Below are positions 13,301-28,300 of a stretch of DNA of 64,000 bases, piece after piece; position 1 is the first letter of the stretch; each line of letters opens with the position of its first letter. A program made the position numbers and the translations under genes. The notes beneath the pieces are model-generated. The model was given only the letters and a program-made list of their open reading frames with translations, made no database searches and had not been told where the DNA came from. The stretch comes from Prostheceraeus crozeri (Eukaryota > Platyhelminthes > Polycladida > Euryleptidae): the NCBI GenBank assembly GCA_907163375.1, contig CAJQUW010004469.1, positions 620,001 to 684,000 on the forward strand. The letters are read 5' to 3'.

Positions 13301-16300
13301 TTATTTTAATTTCATTGCCAAGAGCAGTAAAAGTAACATGGGAGCAGCGTAAATCGAAAAATTCGTATGACTAGATATATTTACGTTGTAGGCATACGCA
13401 TATTTCACTATATGGCATATATTCATTATAAAAATAAAATAATATCAATATATATGATATCATTTTACATCATTTTAAAAATAAAATGATATCATTGCCG
13501 ATCATAGCTGCACAGTTCTTCGCACGAGATAGGTCAGCTGCCTGTACTTAATTACCTGAATCCAATTCTACTCCAAATTCTACAGTCAAAGTGATATAAA
13601 GTCACGTCGGCCAACCTCAGCAAGATGAACACGGCAATCCCAACAAATCTTTGAACTCCATTCTGTCGCACTTCGCCCACTCTTCTCATTCATGAATAGA
13701 TAGTTGAGATGAGTTATGAGTTATGTTTATGTTAAAATGAGGGAAATCATGGAGACTTGGAACTCATCCAGCTATAAAATGCTACTACATAATACATGTA
13801 AGAAATGAACTTGGGAATGCAACATACTTTAGTTATGTTGATTTCAATAAGAAACAATGAACTTTATAAGAATTGAGAACTTTATAATAGTTATTATTAA
13901 CTAAAGACTGGAAGGGAAGATGGCAACAAAAAGCGTTACATGGCGAATATTCAAGACAAATGATGGATATCACGACGGCTATAAAGATATATAGCTGAAT
14001 GACTCAGGTCATGCTGAAATCGGAGACTGAGGCTTTGATCTTAGCTGCTCAAGATTAAGCGCTGATAGCAAAGGCACATAATAAACATGTAATGAAAGCT
14101 ACAACATGCAGACGGTGCTACACAAAAGACGAAGCCGTAGACATATTATAACTACACACACTCAATTGACCCCAACCGAATACACGACAAGTAAAGGATA
14201 GTTCACCAAAGCATATGCCAATATTAAAATATAAGGATTGAAAAGGAATATTGGAAGCACAATCCAGAAACAGTTGGAGAAAGTCAAAGAGTCAAGATTG
14301 AAGCACAAAGATTGTGGAATACCAAGACAGAAGTCGCATCTGCAGTCATCGGCGCATTTGGAGCAACTGCTCCAAAGTTGAATGACTACTTCGACAGATT
14401 ACTAGGTAGTCATAACATCTACAAACTTACTTACATCGTCAGAGGCTTGGTAAGTCTCCAGGAGTAGGTCTGTGTCACCCACTAGCTGTCGAGTAAAAAT
14501 AGATATGAGATTTAAGAAAACAAATCCATCGATGCATAAAATCAATTCTGACAAAAAGTAAATATTTCAAATCAACATTTCGAACAAAAATCGCGATACC
14601 TTTGAAGCTTAATGATAATTGTGCAGAAGTTTACATGCCGTTTACAATTAACCTTTCAATACATTAAATCCTATTCTATTCATATTAAAGAAGATTGTCA
14701 CCATATGAATGCATATCGCTTTTTCTTCTTTGCAGTTGCTCCAACGTTTAAACAGACGTCAAGTCTCATGTATCCTGCGTCCGTTGGAGATACTGTAATC
14801 ATGGATTGCGATGCGAGGAGTAATCCTCCACCTACAGTCACCTGGAGACTCGATGGTTCAAATGAGATTATCAATAGAGGTCCACGTTTCAAACTTTATG
14901 TGCAGAATATGCATTTCGGAACTTACATTTGCACGGCTCGGGCGGATCAGTTCCCGCCGATCTCAAAGAAGATTTATCTTGAAAGAAAGAGTAAGATAAA
15001 CTTGTATAATTTGCTGAAATCAGTTGTTATATCTTGGCTTAACGGGTGTGCGCATTTATCCCTATTGGCTCTTATTTGGTTTTTATTTTTACTCAAACAT
15101 GCTTTTAATCACGCACGGAGCCATATTAGCCAGCTATAGACTAGTTGAGAAAGACTTCACTCGTGACTCTCATCGAACGCTGAACGGAAAGGAACGTTCG
15201 AACGTGAAGGGAGTCGAACACTGAGCCTTCATTACTTCCGTATCGAAGTGCGGCCCTTAGCCAACGGAGCAATCACAGCATCTCCGCACCAGTTCTGTCT
15301 AGATACAAGGTAACTGAATGAACTACCAATAAATAATGTAAAACTATTAAACTGAGATGACCAAGTACGGACCAATGAACCTTTATATCAAGGAGTAGCA
15401 AAAAAAGTTTCAAAGTAGCTTTTCTGTAGGTGTATTCTTAGATAAACTTTCTGAAGATGGTCTTTAGGAAAATGATCCTCTTAGATGGTCTTTCAGGTAA
15501 ATGGCGATTTTTTTGGTCAAAATTTCACTCAGAGGGGCAAGGGCAAATAATTTAAAATTATGTTATATTTCATTCATAACTGGCACTGAGAAACGAAGTA
15601 GGGAATATTGCATCATGCATTAGATAAAAGCTATCCACATAATTGCCTTGTCACGAAGGTCGACCCGTCACATTGGCAATAAGCGTGAACAACACAAGCC
15701 AAAAGAGTGAGAAGTTTCACTTTGTGATTAGTTAAATGATCTTAAAACTGTTCTCTGGAGGTACAGCGTTTTCGGTATTTTGTGACGGACAGTCTGTGCG
15801 GCAAGTTTTCTGCCACGAATAGGCAACAATTATTCAGCTTCGTGGTGCATTCATGTGATATTTATCGCCAAGCATTTGTAGTGTACAAAGGTTCAAGTCT
15901 CTGTCCTCTCATTCTACGAAATTGTTGTGGTCATCAGATGTTCGCCGCCCGATTAACGGAGTGCAAACTGCACTGATTGGTTAAGCTTCAGGACATCTCA
16001 TGACGGTAAGTGACGAATATAGGAATAGTTTGATTTCTTCTTTATGCCATCTCAATTGCAGCGAAGGTTAAGTATACATTTCAATATTCCAATGCCTTCT
16101 TCCCTCCAACCAGGAACCGCGTGATCCACAAATTATTCATTCTCCGACTGTTCTGAAGTTCTAAACAGTCTGTCAATACAAACTTGGTTATAATTCGAAC
16201 GATAAGTTTTATGAAATAAGATTTTGACGCAATGTTACCACATGAAAATTACAATAAATCTATTAGTATTGCTGCTTCATTACAGAAAGCTAGTTTTACC

Positions 16301-19300
16301 ATTAAGCTTATATAATCAATTCCGTATTTGCACGCATATAATCCGCTCTCAAATAGAACCCGCGCCTAAACTTGTCGATAACATTTTTTATCAATATTTA
16401 GAAAAATAAAAATATAAAGAATTGATCCCAGATAAGGTACCAGAAGATACTAACCAAATTGATTGAAATTTTATTATTCTGTTTTTTTTATTACTAAATA
16501 TTCAATCTAGATCCCAAGCTAAGTGAAATATGATTTTTAAAAATGTCGATTTTTGGGTTGCTCAATCTACTTCAAGCTCAGGAAGTAAGCCTCAACCAAA
16601 ATCTATAAAATTTGCATCTTAAATTATCCGTCGGCACCGATGTACATGCAAACCTCAATCATTTTGAAATTCGAACAAATGATTTTTCGCTCAACCCTAA
16701 GCATATAAGAAAGCATAAGAAACTACTTAACGCATTACATGTATTAAATACAGGTCAAGAATTTCAGAATGCGATATGAAGAAATCGTCTCTCATTTCGT
16801 GGCTGTTTATGCCGCCATTTTTCCCGGCACGAATAGACATCAACAATTCGTTTCATGGCAACGGGGAACAAAGTCCTCAAAAGTTTCTGGTAATTTAACA
16901 TATGTATGGAAAACTCGAGTAATTAGTTAAGATACAGATAAATCTAGAATGTAGAGTATGATAGCAACCGGTCCTTCTTAAATTGAGTCATTTAATGAAT
17001 AACATCAGACACAAGGTGACGGTAAAAAAAAAATGTGAAGAGGATATCATACATAAGCAGAAATGTCTCTTACACACTTTAATGCCTATATTTCATGACC
17101 TTTAACCTGACATGCAAACATAATGCATATTTTGATCACAATGCATCCATAAATAGTAATATTATTACTATTTATGGTTGCATTGTGATCAAATTAAAAA
17201 ACACTTCTATCGTGTCTGATGATATTGCGAGTGAGGTCACAGCTTTTAACATTAATTGAAACGTAATTGATAATAAATCTAGAAAATGGACTTCCTTCTT
17301 CGATCTAAATGGAACCTTTCAAAGATTTGACTTTCATAACTGTAGCAATGAATTTATACAGAATCTTTATTTAGGACATAAATGTTTGATAATTTTTCGT
17401 TCCCTAGTGATTAGCTGACTTAAGAGAAAATCACAGACACTTTCTTATTGATGGCAATATTTCCTGTGGCAGTTAGATTTAATTTTGCTGAAATTCTTCG
17501 ATTCAGTAATCTCATTTCTTTTGAAATAGCAAGTTAATCGTCAAGTTTATTTGAATTTGAAAGTTATTGCCAATAGTGTGTTTTCGCTATGCAATGCTCT
17601 TCTAAACTATTTGGGAACGAGGAATACAGCTAATTATTTTGCTCAATTTTGCTTTGAATGTGTTGATATTACGAATGATTTTTCGAAACAACAAATATGT
17701 CAACTAACTCACACTTGTTGCTTGATCTTCATCTTAGCAAAATTTTGCTCGTATTTAGTTTGATGAGTATAGACTCGCTTGTACTTGTCTAATCATTATC
17801 GCTTGTAGATGACTTTCTTAGAATACTTTAAAACTGAAATGTGTGCTTCCATGGATATTTTAAGCTGACACAGACGTAAATGATAAGAATTCGTACAAGA
17901 TAGTTTATGCTTGTGTTAAGAATGAGCTACTTCAATGTTGACAGCAATGCATTCATTCCTACGAGACAATAAAATTCCATTTTACAATGCTCAACATTTT
18001 GCTGTAAATTCTTTAGCACTTAAGACTGATTGTAGATTGCAAACATTGAACAAAACTTGATCGGATATTCAATTTGAGATCGCTTATTGTCAATCTTCTC
18101 TTAATATTGCAATTCAATATTAAACTCCACTAGTGGGATCCGATTCTAATATGCAAGTATATTTCAGTCAATCGTTAGTGACTTGTTGGCATATAGATAT
18201 TTTGCGAATGTAAAGAGTAGCGCCTGCGTTAAAACAGTGCCTTCCTGGCTAATTCACGCTCTCAACAGATGGTCCGGTGGCCTTGTGGTTAAAGGGCATG
18301 CTTGCACGTCCTCTAGCTCCAACTTCGCTGGTTCAAACCAACCCACGACTGATGAGGACCAACAGGCCAAAGCATGTCTCGTGGTGGTTACATCTGTTGA
18401 GATTTGATAAATGTCTTTTATTGATCTTTGAATTGCTAGTTCAATACTAGTTCGACGGTTTCCGCGGCACAGTGGTTTCCGCGACACTTGGCATGGCGAT
18501 CTTTTGGTCCAGGGCTCGAGCCCCGAAGTGTCATCGGAAGTCGTCAGGAAGGGCATCCGAACTAAAAGTACCACAGCGCACCAGAAAAGTCTGACTATGT
18601 CTCAGCACCGTCCAAGCCCCCAGAAAAGGGGAGTATTGACGTTAGAGCTTCATTTTCAATACTAATTCACTGTCTCAGAGACGAATACTCGAAAGTGACA
18701 TAAATCGGAGACAAATAGATACCAAATTGTGATCTTTGTAATCATAAAGTGAGTTGGTGCACAACTATTTAAGGGAAAATGTATGACAAAAACTTTCGAC
18801 TTTTCTGTTTTCGGGTCTACGTCAATGTCCGTTTCGATCTGAGTGAGCGAATGGTTGTGCCAATGTGCGTCGAGTTTGTTCTACATTAATTCTTGTCAGG
18901 TTAGAAATTTACAATAATTGCGGACAAACATATGGAAAATTATTTCTCAGACTGACTAAATTTTCCAAAATCAATTAAATTTTCGAAGAGGGTCAATATA
19001 AAGCAGTGTTTTTTAGTGTGCGAAAATATTACTTCAATGTGAAGTATAATCGTAGAGGAAATTACTTCATTTGAAAATCGTTTACTTCTTATAATATGTA
19101 AAACAAAAATGTAGGCACATCATGTAAATTTTGAATTACACGTGGAAGAAGTAATACGGCAACACGGTTCGCATGTACTATGAATGTTTCTTAACAAAGA
19201 AAACACTTTTGAAAATTCAACAACAAACTTCAACAATCATGAGTTGAAAGCATCAAATTCTTATGACGAAGAAGCGTCATAAGTCGAATGCTGCCAATTA

Positions 19301-22300
19301 CGCAATGTGATTGAATTGTTGATAAATGGAGTTTGGTGTTTGATTTGTGTATTCTGAAATATTGTTCAGACTTGAGAAATACTTCATTGTGAAGTAATCC
19401 AGTCGAAAATTATACTTCATTCCATTATTGTTTACTTCTTTACGTACGTTTTTACTTTCAAAAAACACTGGTATGAAGCCATTATTCTTGCCAAACATTC
19501 AGCAATAAAAGAATGAGAGTGGGATAAATAGTATTTCGGCCTCATCTGAAGAAACCCTCCGTGCCAAATGTGCTTCCGAGGTAAACAAGGTTCATTTATC
19601 TATTTTTGTCATTTTTTAAAGTAAAAGCCAGAAGTCAGCCACTATGACTGTTGTTATCAGCTTGCCAACTGTTATTTGCCCAGAATCGAGAAACACTAAA
19701 TTTCGGCCAATATTTCAATCTATGACAATAGTGACTCCTCTGCTAAAGTATAATAATTAAGCAGGCTTCTACATACACGTGTGTCGAAGTACAGCTTAAT
19801 TCAATAATTTGTAGTTGCCTCTATCTTTTTATCTTTCATGTCGCGCGCAATAGAATAACCTCGATTGGATATAGACATTAATGACATAAATCAGTCAGGG
19901 TCTACAATTTCATGCTATTCCTGAGTTTGCACAAGTAAAATGCATGTGTGTATGCGTAAATCAGAAGAGAAGTAGCTTTAATTCCAATGATTGCGAAGTG
20001 TGATGGCAAATGGAATTTGGAATGAAAATAAATAATAGACATGACACCACTCAAACTGCTTCAAATACTTTTGCTCGGTTGAATATTGATGGCAGTTCTA
20101 TAAAGTAATCATGCTTTATATTCTGTGCTGCAGGAAAGACAGCAATTCATGATTCTCCGAGAAGAATGAATATGTAAAGTAGGAGTACATGTGAATTTTA
20201 ATTACCCTGCAGGCCTATTATATGAGTAAGCATTAAATTGTGCTACATCACTCATATGACCCATGATCAAAAGATTACGTATGTGAAGCAACAAATTTCT
20301 CAGATGAGGATCACCATTAAAAAGCAATTCTCTTCCTCTAACACACTATGAGCGATTTGTTTCCCAATCCCTGAACCCCGTGATTGCAATTTTTCGGGAT
20401 CCTGAAATTCCGAGATTTGGAAAAGTATCCGGAATTGCAATCCCAAACAAAGAGCAAGCGATACCCTGGCAATAAAGACAAAAGTGAATTAATACTTATT
20501 TCTATCTATTCATAAAGTTGTGCCTGCGAAACGTTTATTCAGTGATTGATTTTCAATTGCTTGGAATAATTCGGCTTTTGGTTCTTACTATTACTAAACA
20601 TACAATTAACTCCGGCTTTCCATACCCATTATTCAATATTCGATATTCAGTTCCATATATATTCAATATGTCAATTCAAAACAGTAGCTGTTGGTTAAAG
20701 AGCATGACGCATGACATCTGAATCAAAAAGTAGTGCTGATATGACAATGAGTGAAGTTACGCATTTGAATGTACATAATTTATCACATATTCATTGAATG
20801 GTCACGTCGTACCTGCTTAATTTATTTTCATTCTCAATATAGTATTCAATCAGATTTTTTTTGCCAGCGAATATTCGATAGTCAAGCAGTAAATACAAAA
20901 GTTCAACCATGAGTTTTAAGTTTTAGCTGCTGTGTTATACGCTCACAACACGAATATCGTGGTAAATTTTGCTTCCCATTATGTAACGTTTCTCATAATA
21001 TTACTTTGTGAGATTTGATTCAGTTAAACTTAACAATGTTTCTCTTCAACGCATTAAGGATGATTGCAGAAGGTTATCTTCTCCGCAGACGAAGTAATTA
21101 CAAATACATCGTATGCCAATCCCATGTGACTTTTGTAATGAAGTACTGATAGACAATGATGTCTCATCTCTGAATTTTTTATTCATTTCTAATTGCACGT
21201 TTTAATCATCACACATGTGATGACTTACAAAACATTTATGAAGGTTTTAAGCATTGAAATTTGACGAAAGAATTCATAATACACTTAACATTTGAAAAGG
21301 TATTGCAATCTAGAAAAGAATGAAGTTTAAATCAACTGCTGCATATTAGGTACGTTTTAAGATTTTCAACAAATTTATATGTGGCCTATCATTCAAATTG
21401 AAATCATCAATGAATTTAACCATCATCAAATTATTGGCAAGAAATTAATCTGATTGAAACATATGCTTTTATATAGCACTCCAGCATTCTTAAATGCTTT
21501 TGTTAGTATATCAGCATGAATTCTAATGGAACGGCTGTCAAGCTGTACATGAAAGAGCTGCAAGATTCATATACCGTTGATACTGCAAAAGAGTTGTCGT
21601 GGGACGTGAATTTTCATTCCCCCAGCTGTCCCGTGGGAATCCTGTAGGAATTCCCATGCACTTCAGGAATGCATTACTTTGTTCGATATTAAACGTGTTT
21701 GCTCATTAAACGACTTATCTGGGATGTTGTAGTACATGTACATCTCCCATTGTAAGCAAATAAATGTATTGATGAGAATTCATAAGCTTTAATAAACCTG
21801 TCCACGTGGCAATTGCTCTCTAATGATCTCATAAAGCGTATACACAGCGTATACAAGTGTGCAGAGACAAACAACCAAGACATTAACCTTGTGGTTTGGA
21901 TTTATTTGAGCGTGCACATATTGAAAGAAACGCCCTTGAGATAGGACGAATGCTCGAAGCGTCGGACCAGATTTTTACTTTTATTCGTTAACTTATCGCC
22001 AAATAGGCATAAGTTTTTCTGTAATTATGAAAGAAGCAGTAAATGCTATCAGCTAGCTGTATTGAAATGATAATTAAATGTGATTGAAAACGACCAAAAT
22101 CATCAAATATGAGTGCAAACAGCATTTGTGAAATTTCCTCAATCAATCCATAGGATCATCTTTAAGCCAACAGCCTACTCATCCAGCAACAACTATGTCC
22201 TATAACCAGTGTCGTGACGCAGGAAAGTCTAGCTGGTATTATATTCATGTCACACAGTGACGAAGCCAGCGATTACATTTCAATATTTTCTGTAGCCAGA

Positions 22301-25300
22301 ATATAACGTTTTTTGATGCATTCTAACTTGTATTTCTCTGTGTCCCACAGAACTTTCACCGATGGGGATTCCCATTAGATAAAAATCTATTCCCAGTCCC
22401 ACACCACGTCCTATGGGAATTCCCATTGCCAAGGCAACTCTGCTGCTCAATGACTCTCATACCTCCTTGACTTGAAACCAAGAATAGACGTAAGGTGTGC
22501 TAAGCAATAGTAAAGGTTTTTGTTAAATTACAAAACAGAATGAAATCGGCAGCTTATCGTCGTGCAGACCTACAGCGGACCATGCAGTTACAACCATCCT
22601 GCCTCGGACTGAACTCGGATATACAATAGGGAATTATCTTATGGTTGCAGTCCTGTCATCAGCACAAAAGTTAGCAGGGGAGAGGCCGAAAAGGAGACAG
22701 AACAATGTGCACCATGTGGCGAATCTGCATGCCTGCTGAATTCTACACGGCTTATCCTCCAGTCAGACAGGATCAAAATGAGGTTTCTGGTAAAATTACA
22801 TTTGTATGTACGTACAGTCTCTGATCAAGTGAGAACTGCTAAGTCTACTCTATAGCCATGATTTTTGGCATGGAATGACTTCAGGCCATTTCTATCATGT
22901 ATATGTGTTATTCTTGCGGCTCTGATCGGTGTTGTATGCCAGAATGTGATTTAAAGCATTAAGTTTCAGCAAAAGCTTTATGAAATGGTTATGTTTATGA
23001 ATAATAAGATGCCTGCTAAATCGAAATGTGTCTAGCTTCTACACAAAAGTAGGTGAAAAGGATCACCTGAATACCTTTTCTGCCAATAATCCTGGCTCTA
23101 TACTTAGTACTTCTCATTTACCCAGAGAAAACACAGCCAAATATCATTTAACCGAAAAATCGTCCGATTGGATTTATATGTGTGCTTCTTTGATCCTGTC
23201 TGACAAGAAATAAACTTGGCAGACCCGTAAATTAGCAGCATCTGGCCATATGGCAGTCACTACATTGTACATAATTCTATGAGAGCTTCATTTTACGTCT
23301 CACTGACGGCAGAAACTCGTGGTGGCGGCCGAACCATTGCCAGAACCATGTATGCAATCTGTTTTCCCGAGCAGTGCAATTGCGCTTCTAAACTCATTTT
23401 GATTGAACAAATTAGTATTGCTGCACTCTAGATCGAGCAGCTGTTTGAGATCAAGAACTGCTTTTCCATCAGTACATGTATACCGAAAAGTTAGTGAAAT
23501 CTATTTTGTATTCCATCTGCCTACGTCGATGTCTGAAAAATTGCATAAATAGCAAAAGATATACTGTCCTTTCTCTTCTGAATATTTTGGAGTTTGCTGA
23601 TAGTAGCAGTTGCTCTTCGCCAACCACTCTGTATTTTAGCGTGAGACGTCAGTATTCAAACTAAATTGAGTATTGTGAAGACTCTAAAGAAGAGACGTAG
23701 AACTTATGAATGACGCAATGCTAATCATGCGATGCAGCTTGAAGATGAATAAATCATTACTGAAAATTATTAAAATTCATCATTTTAGCTTTTTATTGAT
23801 TATTATGAACAAAATTTTTATTTAAAATCTGGGAAGCTAATGTGATTATCAGCAATTCATTGGACACTGTCTAAAACACAGAACTTCTTTCGGGAGCGCC
23901 TTTCATTTAAGCTATAATTAGCCGTAAATTTACTTTACTTAACCATGGATAATTATGAATCTTCAAGTAATGTCTGTAGCTACATGTACATATGCGTGCT
24001 TAGCAACATCAAAGACAAACTTAATTGAGATTAATAGATTACATTGATTCTATACGATACCCTCAGTAAATTCACGCCGTTATCCTTACCAAGATCGTAA
24101 GGCACAAGTGGATGATCAGCGCATTAGGCCGGTGCTTGCGGTAAAAAATCGCTTTAAACAGCTTTTTGCTTGCTATAAGCAAAAGTCTTTTCCTGATAAA
24201 AGATTCGGAGACTCAACATCTGTAGCATAGAGATTCAGCCTGCTAGCCATCGAAGCTTTAGCAACTGTGAATATCTACATTGGTTTAAATCAGCATGCTA
24301 TATAAAATGCAGCCATATAAATTCATTCTTTTACATTTACAATTCGCATTCGATTGCATAAATTAGATGATGAGTCATCGACATTTGATCAATGCATGAT
24401 AAAAGCTTAAATGAGTTCAGTTGTTGATATTTGCTGATAGAAACATACAGATTTCACTTAAATCTCAATATCTCAAGTTGGTCATGTAAAATCAATTTTG
24501 ATTTAAAAACTGTGCACCAGCACGTTTAGCCATAACAGACACTGCTGTAGCACATTTCATGTGTGATAAGTAAAGAATGTTCTCAAAATCACCAAATATA
24601 TTTCCAGCTGGGACCATCATGTTCAAATTTTTGTTTTTCGGCATTACTCCAACTGTGAATAAGTCCCTCTATTGTAGCACATATATTTTATTATGTTTTT
24701 ATTATATGTAAATATGTGCTACAATAAAGTGACTTATTACAGTTGGAGCATTTTCCGAAAAAAATTTTTTAACGATGAACTGAAACGCATTCAGACTCGC
24801 TTGTTAATCTACCAATTTGCCCATGTATTGAAGCTGCTGATGTTAAATAAGAGATCTACAGCCACTTCCTCTTGAAATGAAGGTTTGCTTATCTATCTTA
24901 TTCCTCAATTGTCTGACATAATCTCGAAAGACTTTGGCAAATCATTATTTATTTAGTCATGCATCAATAACATAATATATTTATTATTTTACAGCAAAGC
25001 CGAAGATTGTGGTTAAAAATCTGGTGCATGCAAGAGAAGATGAGTCTGCAAACATCAAATGCTCCATTCAAGCAATTCCAATCCCCGAGGCGGATCAAAT
25101 AGTATGGCAAAAAGACAAAATTCCCATTCACAAGGATAACAGGTAAAGCTTATCAAAATTCTTTTCTCAATTAATGCTAACTAGATGAGCATATTGTTTC
25201 ATTTTATTTGGAATGCAAACATTCCACGAGATGTTATAGCAACGTGTTCGGCAAATATAAAAACGAGTGCTCGTGCACACATCCTATGAGCAAAATCTTA

Positions 25301-28300
25301 GAGCCATTCCTTTATGTCAACTTCTGTTAAAGAAATTGAGGCATGCAGCACAGGATGCTTAAGACAAAACTTCCTTCGGCTGTAGGTCGATTTGATCAAA
25401 TTTGAATTAAAGTCAGTGCTGACAGGCTTAAATTAATTAAAATCATCGTCCGGCCCCTTCAATGATTGTTTGCCGTCATTTCCATCACGGTGTGTACACT
25501 GCAATTCTTCAATTCTGAGCACTTTATTTGTACTCGTGTCAGAACATTATTAGGAAGCTTTGAGACACTCATATTTAGTAGTGGCTAATGGTGAAAAATG
25601 GTTGCATAGACATGTATTACCAAGAGTGATAAGAATCTACATGAAGATATTTTCGCCGAATAGCTCGGTTGCCTGCTATTGTTTCGCCTTAGCCATTACA
25701 TGATGCTCCGTGATGTGAACATTCAGCAATCTCTTCCAATTTACTTGCACAGCTTCTTGAACATTTTATTTTAAGCTTGTCACACACATGTGCCGATGAA
25801 TGCTGTGCGTATTCCAGCCTTATAGCTTGCATAATCCGCTATCACTCCCTGTCAAAAGAACATAAGCTAGAGAAGATGCTAGTGCTGAAGTGGATTGAGA
25901 TGAAATGGAACTTCAAAATGGTTTATAAAACATTTTAAAGTTTTTGACGTCACCACGCCCCTCCGGGAACCTTGGATGCTTCTAGGTATAGTCAAACTTT
26001 ATCGAACACAAGTCGTTCGGACATCCTTCCTGCCGACTTCCAATGACATCGTCGGGGATTCGATCATGCAACCTTGAAATTGCAAGTTCGTGTCGTTCAG
26101 GTCACAAACGAAGCAAATTTCCGTAAAAGCATGCAGTCGATTTTTCCAGAATAGTAAGCAATGAGGCACTTTTCTGTCACCTCAAATTAGTATGACAAAA
26201 CATTCATTCTTTACATAATATATATTTCACATGTCTTGGAAGTCTTAAGGTATAGAACAATTGCATCCTACAACATTCACATTAAATTGTAATAGCGACA
26301 GATTCTCACTTAGAAAAACGTGTGAATGATTCATGCAATTGTCTCATACACTTAGTTCGAAAAACAGGAATAGTTCGATCTCTTGCTTTCTGACTTTCAT
26401 CAATGAACGCTAATGCGATTTTTTTTGAAGATAATGGTTTCAGTGCATATACTTACAGTTCCTCCTTCGTTTTTCTTACTTCAAACACAATTTGGCGATA
26501 CGAATTGTGTGATAGGCCTATAGTCTCTGGAAAAATACATTACCAATGAGTAACAACGCTGATATGTGTGTGGGTCAACTGTTGAGAACGTTCTCCCGTG
26601 TTGATTACAAGTTGAAGCATGGATTTATTCTTAATGAATCAGCAGTAGAAAATTCGAATTTTTTAATACCCAAGTAGAGAGAAATGATATCAACTTTATC
26701 AGTATCACATTGTCTATCCTGAGATTTTGATAATATTTGATAAACCAATGATTTTTATATTTTTCATTGATTTGTGGAAGAGATATAAATTTTGTGAGTA
26801 ATTTGCTTGTGTGATTCCACTGAGCAGCACTGAAATTATTACATTGCACGTTGAGAATAATTGAATTTTGCTAGGGCGGAAAATTAATTGTAGGAAAATG
26901 AAAGGTTCCACTCCTTAATAAGGAATGGAACAGTATTTATACAATGTCTCTCTTCAAAATCTATAAAATGATTGAAATTTATTGAAGAATCAATACTGAT
27001 GTCAGAGCCTTTATGTCAGTATGTAACGTACATTGAAATTGTGATTGAAATCCAATGATTTCGAGAGTAAAAATTCTTGCACTATGAAGTGGACGTAAAT
27101 TCGGGAGATAAAAACGCAACAACAGCACCAAGCAGATTTAAAAATGAATAGATGATGTCAATAAATATCCAAAAAGAAGACGAAAAGAAGCATTTCATTT
27201 CTATACTCGTAAAAATTGCATCGAGAATAATAGAGCAACAAAACATTGTAAATAGAATTTTTAAAACTTTCATGACCTATCAGAAATGGCTTCAGATAAA
27301 CGATCGAGTGATTAAAAAATTGTTTTGCAAGAATTTTGAAGCAATAAAGTACATTTGCAAAAATGCATAATATGGTTCGGAAATCTAGTGGATATTGATC
27401 AATGAAATTGCATAATCAGATGCTAGTGTGATCATAAATTGGCCTGCGCACATTTGTTGCACTTTCTTATTGAATTTTCAGAAAATAATTTCGGCGCATC
27501 AGTTTCTAAGCATTTAAGTCTTGAACAAATGAATCGAAATAAAATGAAAATGATTGGCGCATATCGCCATGATCACAAAGCCTGCAAAATTATGTTATGC
27601 TTGCCCATTTTTTAGTAGTCACAAAATCGTATACCTGTCGGTGAGCAACCCAAGAAATAAACCTAATTAGTCCTATTCAATCTTGATTGTTGTACATTAA
27701 TTTGACACATGTACATTAGGGACAGGCTAGACTAGACCAGAGGCAATTATCTTGCTATTCATTTATCATGACAATTGACCTTTCAAATAGTAGGTCGAAA
27801 AATGGATAAAGTATAGAATGCGATTTTATTTCAGCTTGAACGATTTACAAAACCCACTGAAATCCGTCTCACCAAGGTGGAAAATTAGGAAATTCCGTCC
27901 AAGGGCGAAGAAATCGGGTAGGATAGAATTATGCAATCATGCAAATCGAGAACTACATGATTTTGTGGTTATTTCAATCGCTCTTTTGTGAATTCTTTCC
28001 TAATTTCAAGAGACACATTGTCAGGTACAAATATGCAAAATACGCAGCGTATCTGTTCTAACATTTATTTGTGCTGAAATTTAGCGCAAATTAAGTCTGT
28101 TTGTCGCACCATCTATCGCGTATATGCCTGAAATCACATGATCTAAAAGACAGAAGTGTGGTTATATTTCTGGTTGCAAGCACATGAGCTTATAAGAGGA
28201 CATGAAAGTAAAAAGAAAAGTCCTTTTTTCAACAGACACACAGCAAATCATATTGTCATTCTTTGTTTCAGGCACAGTTTTTCCGAAGAGAAGTTTCTTC

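Larger units (their letters stand above)
1315..14735 (+). other. Intron between exons a and b (13.4 kb)
   Basis: Contains nested MITEs (3601-4751), a hAT transposase gene (about 7184-9634, minus), candidate MITEs (11470-11620, 13085-13504) and a LINE tail (13910-14450). The rest (1315-3600, 4752-7180, 9640-11460, 11630-13080) is AT-rich sequence in which I see only chance open frames and short simple repeats, e.g. (GGAATA)n near 2905-2925. Confidence 0.7.
14991..24994 (+). other. Intron between exons b and c (10 kb)
   Basis: Holds SINEs (15170-15305, 18266-18395, 18451-18640), hairpin or hAT-type MITEs (17004-17220, 19004-19470, 24618-24778) and a foldback element (22650-23345). A loosely inverted pair around 21590-21650 and 22330-22445 with GTGGGA/TCCCAC motifs may be another degraded MITE. 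Elsewhere I see nothing beyond AT-rich sequence. Confidence 0.65.

Noticed and set aside
18266-18395. Functional tRNA gene
   Set aside because: A and B boxes are present but no acceptor or anticodon stems pair as required; a SINE explains it better.
21590-22445. MITE with GTGGGA/TCCCAC ends
   Set aside because: Inverted similarity is patchy and I could not define termini or a target duplication.
26631-27370. Overlapping short frames on both strands as genes
   Set aside because: Composition is dominated by Ile, Lys and Asn as expected from AT-rich noncoding DNA; no splice context.
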